A stretch of DNA of 37,353 nt from an uncultured Bacteroidales bacterium (GTDB lineage: Bacteria; Bacteroidota; Bacteroidia; Bacteroidales; WCHB1-69): positions 1 through 37,353 of the forward strand of contig CAMJXE010000021.1 in NCBI GenBank assembly GCA_946409645.1. The letters are read 5' to 3'. Both the position numbers and the translations under genes were made by a program. Below are positions 21,856 to 29,742 of the stretch, one piece after another (position 1 is the stretch's first letter; each line of letters begins with the position of its first letter). The notes under the pieces were generated by a model. The model made no database searches and was not told where the DNA came from. It worked only from the letters and a program-made list of their open reading frames with translations.

Positions 21856-22581
21856 TCATTGAGAATTGTTGTTGAATCTGTCCTCCTTCCAGCGTGCAGG
21901 ATTTTCCCGAATATAATTGGAGATAATCGCATAGCTGTTAGAATTGCGAATGATGTGCTCGTAGTAATTCCGTTGCCACACCGAAAACCCGATTTTTTTA
22001 GATACAGCGGATTTGAACCCCCTCACAATTGCCCCTAACGTTTTTGATGGCGACCGTAGGGGCGTATCGAATACGCCTATCATCGAATCGCATACGCCCC
22101 GCGATTCGCATATGGTATTCAATGAGGGCGTATTCAATACGCCCCTACAGGATGGCATGTTCGATGTGGATGTTTTTGATGCGCGTCCACGGCATATTTC
22201 AACAATGGCATGAAAATGGTTTGGCATGACAACGAATTCGTGGAGAATCACATCATTTGGTCGAATATTTACGGTGTTTGTCCATTCTGTTGATACGATC
22301 TGACCGTACTCACTCAATACCATCTGTCTTTTGACGACTTTTCCGAAGAAATGTCGTCTGTCTTTGGTACAAATGGTGACGAAATATAATCCATCGGATG
22401 AATAATCGTAACCTTTCAATCTGATGCTGTGTCGGTGGTAGGGCATGTGCGACACGGTGGTGGATGTATGTGATACGACGATGGGCGTATGCGATACGCC
22501 CCTAAGGGTTCCGTGATTGGTTGGGCGTGATGTGGGTGTATATGACACACGCACGCAGGGGAATTGTTCGTTCGTTTTCAT
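21856..22581 (-). CDS. REP-associated tyrosine transposase (RAYT, Y1/HUH)
   Basis: Single-strand DNA transposase-like enzyme of 241 aa. It has the IS200/RAYT order: GYDYSSDGLYFVTICTKDRR (57-76), the HUH motif NHFHAI (121-126, His122 and His124) and the catalytic tyrosine region RNYYEHIIR (204-212). Start at 22581 is fixed by a -7 element at 22612-22620, excluding ATG 22638. Two parts have no counterpart in ordinary RAYTs: residues 11-50, with VSxTP repeated every seven residues, and 146-176 (RGVLNTP, RGVCDS, IGVFDTP). Both are translated copies of the REP-like repeat. The REP cluster follows the promoter side directly. It is expected to act on these repeats. Confidence 0.88.
   Translation of the reverse strand: MKTNEQFPCVRVSYTPTSRPTNHGTLRGVSHTPIVVSHTSTTVSHMPYHRHSIRLKGYDYSSDGLYFVTICTKDRRHFFGKVVKRQMVLSEYGQIVSTEWTNTVNIRPNDVILHEFVVMPNHFHAIVEICRGRASKTSTSNMPSCRGVLNTPSLNTICESRGVCDSMIGVFDTPLRSPSKTLGAIVRGFKSAVSKKIGFSVWQRNYYEHIIRNSNSYAIISNYIRENPARWKEDRFNNNSQ
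22056..22148. repeat. REP units inside the RAYT reading frame, C-terminal group
   Basis: Units GTAGGGGCGTATCGAATACG at 22056 onward, a half unit TCGCATACGCCCC at 22088-22100, and a full unit at 22124-22148 ending ATACGCCCCTAC. All are in frame and are read as RGVxxTP-like peptides between the HUH and tyrosine motifs. Confidence 0.85.
22435..22507. repeat. REP unit and 21-bp half-unit array inside the RAYT frame, N-terminal group
   Basis: A full REP unit at 22483-22504 (GGGCGTATGCGATACGCCCC) overlaps three degenerate 21-bp direct units at 22435-22455, 22456-22476 and 22477-22497. They are translated as VSHTPIV, VSHTSTT and VSHMPYH. Confidence 0.8.
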
Positions 22582-22696
22582 AATTCTTTTTTTCAATTTT
22601 ATTTTCAGGCGGCAAAAATACATTTTTTTATTAAACAAATATTTTCTTTTATAAAAAATATTTTGTATTTATGGTGTTGCTTTACATGCGTTGACC

Positions 22697-22878
22697 GTAG
22701 GGGCGTATCGCATACGCCCTAATCGCATACGCCCTAATCGCATACACAAACATGCCCCTGATAAATACAAACACGCCCTCGTTTTTCGTGTTGTTACGAG
22801 GGCGTATTCCATTACAGGGGTGTATGCGTTACGATGGACGTATGCAAATTACAGGGCGTATTCGATACGCCCGTACGG
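22697..22878. repeat. REP-like repeat cluster between RAYT and kamA
   Basis: Several units of the GGGCGTAT...ATACGCCC family: a full unit at 22697-22719, direct half units TAATCGCATACGCCC at about 22706-22735, a hairpin ACGCCCTCGT (22773-22782) / ACGAGGGCGT (22796-22805), degenerate copies at 22805-22850, and a full unit at 22854-22876 just before the kamA stop. The rest of 22621-22690 is AT-rich with nothing recognisable. The arrangement is irregular, unlike a CRISPR array. Confidence 0.85.
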
Positions 22879-22881
22879 TAG

Positions 22882-24120
22882 TTATTTTTTGTGGCGTTTC
22901 TTTCTCGCCAGTTCGTTGGGCTCCAATGCCATTTGTTCGCCGTGGAGAAGGGATGCTACACCTTCGACGTGCTTCTTGTCGGGTAGCGGGCTGCAGGTGT
23001 TCTCCTGATAGTCCTCAGGCTCGGTGTAGGTGGTGATGACACCTTCGTAGTTGCGGAGGATCACCTTGTGCGGGCTCTGGGAGATGACGTACTGAGGCAT
23101 GACGGGAATCTTGCCGCCGCCGCCAGGAGCGTCCACCACGAAGGTCGGCACGCAGTAGCCGGAGGTGTGTCCGCGCAGGTTCTCGATGATTTCGATACCT
23201 TTTGATACGGGAGTGCGGAAATGCTCCAAGCCCATGGAAAGGTCGCATTGGTAGATGTAGTACGGGCGCACGCGCATACGAACGAGGTCGTGCACGAGCT
23301 GTTTCATGATCTCGGTGTCGTCGTTCACGCCGCGCAACAGCACGGTCTGGTTGCCCAATGGCACACCGGCATTCGCCAGTCTGGCACAAGCTTCCATAGC
23401 CTCTTCTGTCACCTCGTTCGGGTGGTTGAAGTGGGTGTTGAGCCAAATCGGATGGTATTTCTTGAGCATGTTGACGAGGTCGTCGGTGATACGTTGCGGG
23501 CAAACCACAGGAGTACGTGAACCGAGACGGATGATCTCCACATGCGGGATAGCTCTCAAACGTTGGATGATGGATTCGAGCATATTGTCGCCCACCATCA
23601 AAGCATCGCCACCAGAGAGTAGCACGTCACGCACTTGCGGGGTGCTGGCGATATAGTCGATAGCGGCCTGAATGCGGTCTTGTGTGGATTCACAGTCGTG
23701 CTGGCCGGCGAAGCGTCTGCGCGTGCAGTGACGGCAGTACATGGAGCACATGTCGGTGATGAGGAACAGCACTCTGTCGGGGTAGCGGTGGGTGAGTCCG
23801 GGAACAGGGGAGTCTTCATCCTCATGCAAGGGGTCGAGCAGGTCGGCGGGCGACTGGTGCACCTCCGCGCCGGTCGGGATAGCTTGACGACGAATCGGAC
23901 AGTGCGGATTGTTGGGATCGATCAAACTCAGATAGTATGGTGTGATAGCCATACGAAGCGTTTGTAGCGATTTCTTCACGCCTTCCTCCTCTTCGGGAGT
24001 CAACTCGATATATTTTTTCAGTTCTTCGAGGGTCTCCACTCTGTTGCGGACCTGCCATCTCCAATCGTTCCATTCAGCATCGGTAACGTTGGGGAAAAGT
24101 TCTTTTCTTCTACTTGCCAT
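22882..24120 (-). CDS. kamA: lysine 2,3-aminomutase
   Basis: Radical-SAM, PLP-dependent enzyme of 412 aa that converts L-lysine to L-beta-lysine, the first step of lysine fermentation. Key residues coincide with the numbering I recall for the clostridial enzyme: cluster cysteines Cys125, Cys129 and Cys132 (CSMYCRHC), Arg134, the PLP lysine Lys337 in PGGGGKIP, and substrate carboxylates Asp293 and Asp330. That argues for true KamA over the shorter EpmB. A -7 element TACTTTTGC is at 24159-24167. None of the later fermentation genes (kamDE, kdd, kce, kal) is in the window, so they must be elsewhere or absent; beta-lysine may then serve another role, such as osmoprotection. Confidence 0.93.
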   Translation of the reverse strand: MASRRKELFPNVTDAEWNDWRWQVRNRVETLEELKKYIELTPEEEEGVKKSLQTLRMAITPYYLSLIDPNNPHCPIRRQAIPTGAEVHQSPADLLDPLHEDEDSPVPGLTHRYPDRVLFLITDMCSMYCRHCTRRRFAGQHDCESTQDRIQAAIDYIASTPQVRDVLLSGGDALMVGDNMLESIIQRLRAIPHVEIIRLGSRTPVVCPQRITDDLVNMLKKYHPIWLNTHFNHPNEVTEEAMEACARLANAGVPLGNQTVLLRGVNDDTEIMKQLVHDLVRMRVRPYYIYQCDLSMGLEHFRTPVSKGIEIIENLRGHTSGYCVPTFVVDAPGGGGKIPVMPQYVISQSPHKVILRNYEGVITTYTEPEDYQENTCSPLPDKKHVEGVASLLHGEQMALEPNELARKKRHKK

Positions 24121-24172
24121 ATTGATTTGTTAATTATTTAATCTTAAAATTTGGAGGTGCAAAAGTACAAAA

Positions 24173-25063
24173 TTATTTCATACCGCGGGCCGCCTTGATT
24201 TTATCATACGCTTGGTTCACTTTCGCAAAGGTCTCCTCGGCCTTTTTACGCATGTCCTCTCCAAGGTGACTCACGCGGTCGGGATGATACTTCAATGCCG
24301 CCGTGCGGTAAGCCTTTTTCACCTCCTCGTCGCTGGCGTCAGGTGAGACTTCAAGGATCTTGTAGCAGTCGTCCAGGCTCGGGCCGGAATTGACACTCTG
24401 TCGGTTACTCGACTGGTCGTAATACCCTCCGCCGTACCCTCCTGAGTATCCGCCGCCATATCCGCCGCTGTATCCGCCCCCACTACTGCCATACGGGTCG
24501 CTGCTGCTGAAGCTGACGTACATCATCTTGATGGCTTCGTAGGTTAAGGAGTCCACACCACACCAACTTGCAATCTGTCGGATAGCGCTAAGCTCCTGCT
24601 GATGGGCGGTTCCGTCTGCGGTAGCGAACCCGAAAAGACATTGCAGGATGGCTATTTTTTCATGGATGGTGGCGTACTGACTGATTTTAGCACATGCCTC
24701 CTGGCAATCTGCAGTGATATTGGATCTGTTCAAGATATCCCGAAACGTAATCATGAGTCGCGAAATGTCGCTGTGCGGGAAGGTCTTCTGAAAATATTGC
24801 TTGCAATAGTCGAACTCAGACTGAGATAGACGGTTGTTGTCGGATTTGGCCACGAAGGTAATGAGCGTAAGTATCTGTCCCTCAAATTGTTCCGGGTTGT
24901 TATAGTATTGCTGCCGCCCCTCATTGAATGCCTCCTGTGCCTTACGAGCCTTGCGGTTGTTGCGGATGTTGTCGAATATTGTTCCGATGAGGAAGCCGCC
25001 AAACGCGCCTCCTAACCCGCCCATGGCGAGACCAATGATACTGAAAATGATGGTGTATAACAT
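24173..25063 (-). CDS. DjlA-like membrane co-chaperone (TerB-like plus J domain)
   Basis: Membrane-anchored DnaK co-chaperone of 296 aa. An N-terminal glycine-rich membrane segment (about 5-29, GLAMGGLGGAFGGFLIGTIF) precedes a TerB/DjlA helical domain (about 55-185). Then comes a Gly/Tyr/Ser linker (about 198-218, SGGYGGGYSGGYGGGYYD) and a C-terminal J domain (about 232-294) with the HPD motif in LKYHPDRVSHLG. The order matches DjlA. The GY-rich linker is unusually repetitive. It is upstream of kamA on the same strand, but kamA has its own promoter over the end of this gene. Confidence 0.85.
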   Translation of the reverse strand: MLYTIIFSIIGLAMGGLGGAFGGFLIGTIFDNIRNNRKARKAQEAFNEGRQQYYNNPEQFEGQILTLITFVAKSDNNRLSQSEFDYCKQYFQKTFPHSDISRLMITFRDILNRSNITADCQEACAKISQYATIHEKIAILQCLFGFATADGTAHQQELSAIRQIASWCGVDSLTYEAIKMMYVSFSSSDPYGSSGGGYSGGYGGGYSGGYGGGYYDQSSNRQSVNSGPSLDDCYKILEVSPDASDEEVKKAYRTAALKYHPDRVSHLGEDMRKKAEETFAKVNQAYDKIKAARGMK

Positions 25064-25134
25064 CTAAAAGTTATAGGTTATAGATTATAGGTTATGGGTT
25101 ATTGAAGTAGTTAGCAGTTAGTAGTTAGCAGTTG
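25064..25134. repeat. low-complexity repeats between kdsC and the DjlA gene
   Basis: TATAGGTTATAGATTATAGG-type units at 25070-25098 are followed by the 27-base TAGTTAGCAG repeat at 25108-25134, identical to 7857-7883. The remaining bases to 25216 show nothing recognisable. Confidence 0.7.
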
Positions 25135-25216
25135 ATGGGGCAAAGTTCAAAGTCAAAGTCTATGTCATTATTTCAAAGCATCTGTTTCTTGCCAGTGCAC
25201 GACCAACAGCCAAAAA

Positions 25217-25738
25217 CTACCAGATGTGAGCGTCATCGTTGAACCAGGTGCCTTGCAGTCGCATGGTCTGTTCGATGACATCGCGGACCGCACCGTCGCC
25301 GCCGTTACGGATGGAAATATAGTCGGCCAATTCCTGAATCTCGATGGAAGCGTTTGCCGGACAGCATTTTACGCCTGCGAGCTTCATCATTGGGTAGTCG
25401 GGGATGTCATCACCCATGACGAGCACCTCTTCGGGTTTCAGATTGTGCTTCTCTAAGTATTGATGGAAAACTTCTATCTTGTTGCTCACCTTAAGGTACA
25501 TTTCCATGCCGTGGAACTCCTTGAATCTCATACGCATGGATTCGGCATAGCCGCCGGAAATGACAGCGATTTTATAGCCTTTTTTGAGGGCGTAGTGCAG
25601 CGCGTAGCCGTCTTTGACGTTAGTGGCGCGCACTTGCTCGCCATCGGCCATCACATAGACCATCCCGTTCGACAGGACACCGTCGAAGTCGAAAATGAAG
25701 GCGCGGATTTTGTTCAGTTTCTCTTTGTAGTTTTTCAT
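25217..25738 (-). CDS. kdsC: 3-deoxy-D-manno-octulosonate 8-phosphate phosphatase
   Basis: HAD-family phosphatase of 173 aa that converts Kdo-8-phosphate to Kdo for lipopolysaccharide inner core. HAD motif I is FDFDGVLSNG (16-25; Asp17 and Asp19), motif II lies in IAVISGG (57-63), Lys87 acts as motif III, and motif IV is MGDDIPDYPMM (108-118). Size and lack of a cap domain fit the tetrameric KdsC type. ATG 25738 (MKNYKEKLNKIRAF) is preferred to 25777, whose extension runs into the AAAAGGC repeat. Related neuraminate-9-phosphatase-like or YrbI proteins share this pattern, so the exact substrate is inferred. Confidence 0.88.
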   Translation of the reverse strand: MKNYKEKLNKIRAFIFDFDGVLSNGMVYVMADGEQVRATNVKDGYALHYALKKGYKIAVISGGYAESMRMRFKEFHGMEMYLKVSNKIEVFHQYLEKHNLKPEEVLVMGDDIPDYPMMKLAGVKCCPANASIEIQELADYISIRNGGDGAVRDVIEQTMRLQGTWFNDDAHIW

Positions 25739-25749
25739 AATTCTTATCT

Positions 25750-25778
25750 TAGGCAAAAGGCAAAAGGCAATAGGCAAT
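25750..25778. repeat. AAAAGGC low-complexity repeat
   Basis: The first 21 bases are identical to 115-135 in the gltX leader. The run fills most of the gap between clpC stop and kdsC start. Confidence 0.7.
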
Positions 25779-25787
25779 GGTGGGTGA

Positions 25788-28301
25788 TTAACTTTGGTGT
25801 GAAACGACCATTTCCTCCTTCAAATCGTCGTAGTCGAGTTGGACGGAATCGCCGGAGACGAGCGTCATGTTGAGGATCTCTTCGGCGAGGACATCTTCGA
25901 CGTACTTTTGGATGGTGCGTTTGAGCGGGCGCGCGCCGTAGTTGGCGTCCCAGCCGTTCTCTACGAGGAAGTTCTTAGCCTTTTCAGTAATGCTGATCTC
26001 TACATCCAAATCCTTGACACGTTGTAGCACCTTCTTCAATTCGATGTCGATGATCTTGCCAATGTCCTCTTTGTCAAGACTGTTGAAGTAGATGACATCG
26101 TCAACACGGTTGAGGAATTCGGGTGCAAAGGTAGCTTTGAGGGCTTTTTCGAGGATTCCCTGCGCCACCTTCTGTTCTGCCGACTTCGTAGCCTCGGTAC
26201 TGAACCCAACGCCCGTACCGAAATCCTTCAGCTCGCGTGTACCTACGTTGGAGGTCATGATAATGATGGTGTTCTTGAAATCGACTTTGCGACCCATGCC
26301 GTCGGTGAGTTGCCCTTCGTCAAATACTTGTAACAGAACGTTATAGACATCGTGGTGTGCCTTCTCAATCTCGTCTAATAACACGATAGAGTAAGGCTTG
26401 CGACGTACCTTTTCAGTGAGTTGGCCGCCCTCTTCGTAACCGACATATCCAGGAGGCGCACCAATAAGTCTTGACACGGTGTGCTTCTCCATATATTCGC
26501 TCATGTCGATGCGGATGATAGCGTCTTGAGAATCAAAGAGATACTCGGCCAATACTTTAGCCAAGTAGGTTTTACCAACGCCAGTGGGTCCGAGGAAGAT
26601 GAATGTTCCGATAGGTTTGTTCGGATCTTTCAGGCCGGCGCGGTTTCTGCGGATGGCCTTGGCGATCTTCACCACAGGCTCGTCCTGCCCGATGACTACC
26701 CCTTGCAGCTCGGTGGCCATGCGCATCAAGCGTTCGCCCTCGTTCTTGGCGATCCGCTGCACGGGCACACCGGTCATCATGGCAATTACTTCAGCCACAG
26801 TGTCTTCCGTGACATCTGGACGGTTTTCGTTCACGCTGTTCTCCCACGTTTTTTGGATCATCTGCCGCTGTTCTTCCAGCATTTTTATTTGATCGCGGTA
26901 CTTGGCAGCTTCGTTGTACTGTTGGTTGCGAATCGCCTCCACTTTCAACTTTTCCTGCTCTTCGATAGCGGCCTCAGCGGCCAACAATTCCTCTGGCACG
27001 TGGATGTTTTGGATATGCAGTCGCGCACCAGCCTCATCCATCACATCGATGGCTTTGTCGGGAAGGCAACGATCTGATATATAACGATTTGACATGGTGA
27101 CACAAGCTTTGATTGCCTCGTCATTGTATTTTACCGCATGGTGATCTTCGTATTTGTCCTTGATGTTTTGCAGAATGTCGAGCGTCTCTTCGGGTGTGGC
27201 AGGTTCGAGGATGATTTTCTGGAATCGGCGTTCCAGCGCACCATCTTTCTCAATGTGTTCGCGGTATTCGTCCAGCGTGGTTGCGCCGATGCATTGCAGT
27301 TCACCACGGGCAAGGGCGGGTTTGAAGAGGTTGGATGCATCCATGCTGCCAGGGGCGTTGCCGGCACCCACCATCGTGTGCAGCTCGTCAATGAAAAGGA
27401 TAACATCGGTGTTTTTTTCCAGCTCTTCGAGGATGGTCTTTACACGCTCCTCGAACTGTCCGCGGTATTTCGTCCCCGCCACCAATCCTGCCATGTCGAG
27501 GCTGACAATGCGCTTGTGCATGAGCGTGCGAGAAACGTGTCCGGAAGAGATTTGCAGTGCAAGTCCCTCTGCCAGAGCGGATTTTCCGACGCCAGGCTCG
27601 CCAATCAGTACGGGATTGTTCTTTTTTCTGCGGCAGAGAATCTGGGCGATGCGCTCTAATTCTTTCTGGCGTCCCACCAAAGGGTCGATCTTGCCCTCCG
27701 ATGCCATTTTGGTCAAGTCTTTGCCGAAGCTATCCAACATGGGCGTGGCAGACTTTCCGGAATCCTTGCCCTTTTGCGTCGTGCGGCGGTCGTTATCGTC
27801 GTCGTCATCGTCACGGAACTGTCCGGCGGTGGCCACGGATTCGGAGAGATGCAGCTCTCGGCGCAGCTCGTCCTCAAAGGTCTCGAACGTAAGTCCCGCC
27901 TGTCCCAACAACATCTTGATGGTGTTCTGACTGTCAAGTTGTGCAGGCTTCAGGATAGCAAGCACTAAATGATAGGATTCGACCATCTCGCTTCTGTATT
28001 GCTTTGAGAATAAGAAGGATAGATGAATTCGACCTTGCGCTTGAACACTCATAGGCACTTTGTCGATTTGCTCATCAGCCTTACTATCAGGCATTTCTAA
28101 CATCTGCTCTAAACGAGTACGCAATCCGTTGAGGTCAATCTGAAATATATTGAAAATCTTCTGGGTGACACTCTCCCCGGGATATCGGAGAAGGCAAACC
28201 ATAAGATGTTCTATTCCAATCTGTTGAGAATGATACGTCTTGGCTAATTCGTTCGCTTCAGCCAAGATGTAGTTCATTTCTTCCGAATATTTGATGTCCA
28301 T
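25788..28301 (-). CDS. clpC: ClpC-type AAA+ protease ATPase
   Basis: Hsp100 unfoldase of 837 aa that feeds substrates to ClpP. Order: N-terminal Clp repeat domain (1-150), an acidic linker with six Asp in a row (RDDDDDDND, 163-171), AAA1 with Walker A GEPGVGKS (234-241) and Walker B VILFIDE (300-306), a short middle domain with a UVR-like helical pair (about 446-482), and AAA2 with Walker A GPTGVGKT (571-578). The short middle domain and UVR-like segment fit ClpC rather than ClpB. A minus-strand -7 element TATATTTGC at 28324-28332 precedes it. No CtsR-like or heat-shock operator is visible. It ends 49 bases before kdsC. Confidence 0.93.
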   Translation of the reverse strand: MDIKYSEEMNYILAEANELAKTYHSQQIGIEHLMVCLLRYPGESVTQKIFNIFQIDLNGLRTRLEQMLEMPDSKADEQIDKVPMSVQAQGRIHLSFLFSKQYRSEMVESYHLVLAILKPAQLDSQNTIKMLLGQAGLTFETFEDELRRELHLSESVATAGQFRDDDDDDNDRRTTQKGKDSGKSATPMLDSFGKDLTKMASEGKIDPLVGRQKELERIAQILCRRKKNNPVLIGEPGVGKSALAEGLALQISSGHVSRTLMHKRIVSLDMAGLVAGTKYRGQFEERVKTILEELEKNTDVILFIDELHTMVGAGNAPGSMDASNLFKPALARGELQCIGATTLDEYREHIEKDGALERRFQKIILEPATPEETLDILQNIKDKYEDHHAVKYNDEAIKACVTMSNRYISDRCLPDKAIDVMDEAGARLHIQNIHVPEELLAAEAAIEEQEKLKVEAIRNQQYNEAAKYRDQIKMLEEQRQMIQKTWENSVNENRPDVTEDTVAEVIAMMTGVPVQRIAKNEGERLMRMATELQGVVIGQDEPVVKIAKAIRRNRAGLKDPNKPIGTFIFLGPTGVGKTYLAKVLAEYLFDSQDAIIRIDMSEYMEKHTVSRLIGAPPGYVGYEEGGQLTEKVRRKPYSIVLLDEIEKAHHDVYNVLLQVFDEGQLTDGMGRKVDFKNTIIIMTSNVGTRELKDFGTGVGFSTEATKSAEQKVAQGILEKALKATFAPEFLNRVDDVIYFNSLDKEDIGKIIDIELKKVLQRVKDLDVEISITEKAKNFLVENGWDANYGARPLKRTIQKYVEDVLAEEILNMTLVSGDSVQLDYDDLKEEMVVSHQS

Positions 28302-28348
28302 AAAAGGGGTGTTTAAATTTGGTGCAAATATACAAAAATAATGCCACG

Positions 28349-28385
28349 AAAAAAAACGGCTGTCGCAGGAAAACGAACAGCCGTT
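28349..28385 (-). terminator. intrinsic terminator of the glycosyltransferase gene
   Basis: On the minus strand a 9-bp stem AACGGCTGT/ACAGCCGTT (28355-28363 with 28377-28385) is followed directly by eight T (28349-28356 as A on plus). It lies 44 bases past the glycosyltransferase stop and just before the clpC promoter. Confidence 0.85.
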
Positions 28386-28428
28386 TGGGGATTACTTTTA
28401 TCGCCGTTTATGATTGTAGAAGCAGTTC

Positions 28429-29562
28429 TTACGCTTTCTTTTGATCTTCGATGGCCTCATTCAACATTGCTTCAAACATCGTGATCGAGTGGTTGATGTT
28501 GTATTTTTCGGCGGATTCGGAGTATCTCTTTTCCATGATTGCCTTCTCCTCCGGATTGTCGAGCCAATAGTCGATGGCGCGGGCCAAATCCTTGGGGTCA
28601 CCGGCCTTGAAAAGACTGCGCTCATCGAGAGCGAACTGTCTGGTAGCCGATAGTTTGCTGTCGGAAATGACGGGCACCAATCCCGTTGCAAACGCCTCGA
28701 TGCAAGAGATGGCCTCCGATTCCATGTCAGAAGCATGAATGTATAAGTCACACTGCCCCAATAAATTGATTAAGTCTTCTTTGGCGAGATAGGTGAAGAT
28801 GGGCTTGTTCTTAAGGCTCTCTCCAAGCTTGATATATTGTTTGTGTTTCGGCCCTCTTCCAGCAAAAACCAACTGGATTTTCTCACCATATTTAGAATAT
28901 TTCATGGCATTGATGATGATATCCTGGCGCTTTTCTCCAGCCAATCGTCCCACCATTGCAATCAAAATCTTATCTTCAAATTCCGGTTTTTTTGGCACTT
29001 TGGTCCATTTGAAGTCAGATTGGATTCCATTGGAGATGGGGTGTATTTTGGCCGTGTAACCTCGCGATGAGATTTCATCAGCCATGAACTGTGACGGCGT
29101 GTGCACATGCCCATAGTGGTTGTAGGTGGTGTTTCTGAAAAGCCTGAAAAGCATGTTGTTGACCCAGTCAACGTTGCCCATTCCAAGACTGGAGGTGATG
29201 TTTTGAGGTTGTACATGGAATGCGGCAGTGGCAGGTTTTCCCAATTTGTCGGCCACTTTTTTTGTCTTGGCTTCCATGATGAAAGGTAAGAAACAGTGGA
29301 CAATATCTGCCCATTCTACCGCTTCTTGGATGGTTTTCCGTTTCCATTTGGCAAATTGGAAACCATGTTTTCGGATCAATCCTTGGAAAAAAGGAATCCT
29401 CAACTCGGGTAAGCTGTAAATGTTATCCTTTTGCTCATCGCATGAGGTGAGCACGCGCACTTCATGGCCGCGTTTGCGTAACTCATCCGCATATCGTTGC
29501 GCTGAGATACTGGTGCCGTTGTTGTGCGTGAAATAGGCATCAATGACAAATAGAATTTTCAT
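28429..29562 (-). CDS. GT4 family glycosyltransferase
   Basis: Retaining GT-B glycosyltransferase of 377 aa. The N-terminal Rossmann half starts MKILFVIDAYFTHNNGTSIS, with THNNGTS in the place of the GG(V/I) acceptor loop. The C-terminal half contains VGRLAGEKRQD (donor-binding loop, about 215-225) and the E-x7-E region SDMESEAISCIEAFATG (about 292-308). The pattern is close to glycolipid synthases such as alpha-glucosyl-diacylglycerol transferases, but donor and acceptor cannot be read from sequence. It has its own -7 element (29588-29596, minus) and an intrinsic terminator, so it is a single-gene unit. Confidence 0.85.
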   Translation of the reverse strand: MKILFVIDAYFTHNNGTSISAQRYADELRKRGHEVRVLTSCDEQKDNIYSLPELRIPFFQGLIRKHGFQFAKWKRKTIQEAVEWADIVHCFLPFIMEAKTKKVADKLGKPATAAFHVQPQNITSSLGMGNVDWVNNMLFRLFRNTTYNHYGHVHTPSQFMADEISSRGYTAKIHPISNGIQSDFKWTKVPKKPEFEDKILIAMVGRLAGEKRQDIIINAMKYSKYGEKIQLVFAGRGPKHKQYIKLGESLKNKPIFTYLAKEDLINLLGQCDLYIHASDMESEAISCIEAFATGLVPVISDSKLSATRQFALDERSLFKAGDPKDLARAIDYWLDNPEEKAIMEKRYSESAEKYNINHSITMFEAMLNEAIEDQKKA

Positions 29563-29692
29563 ACGATTGTTTCTTTAATATCCGACTGCAAAATTAACAT
29601 TTTTTAGTAAATATAAATCATTGATAATCAATATATATAAAAATTATTTGTCATATTTTTATCCAAAAAAAGGAAAATTTTACGATTTTATT

Positions 29693-29701
29693 ATCTTTGC
29701 A
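29693..29701 (+). promoter_or_regulatory. -7 element of the sialidase gene
   Basis: TATCTTTGC, 41 bases before the ATG. No TTG at the expected spacing. The divergent glycosyltransferase promoter (29588-29596) is on the other side of the same AT-rich gap. Confidence 0.5.
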
Positions 29702-29742
29702 CTTTCAAAAAATATGGGCATTGCTTTTCAAAATTAATTGTT

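Noticed and set aside
22697..22878. Possible CRISPR array
   Set aside because: Units are palindromic, irregularly spaced, partly overlapping and lie next to a RAYT gene; there are no unique spacers of uniform length and no cas genes.
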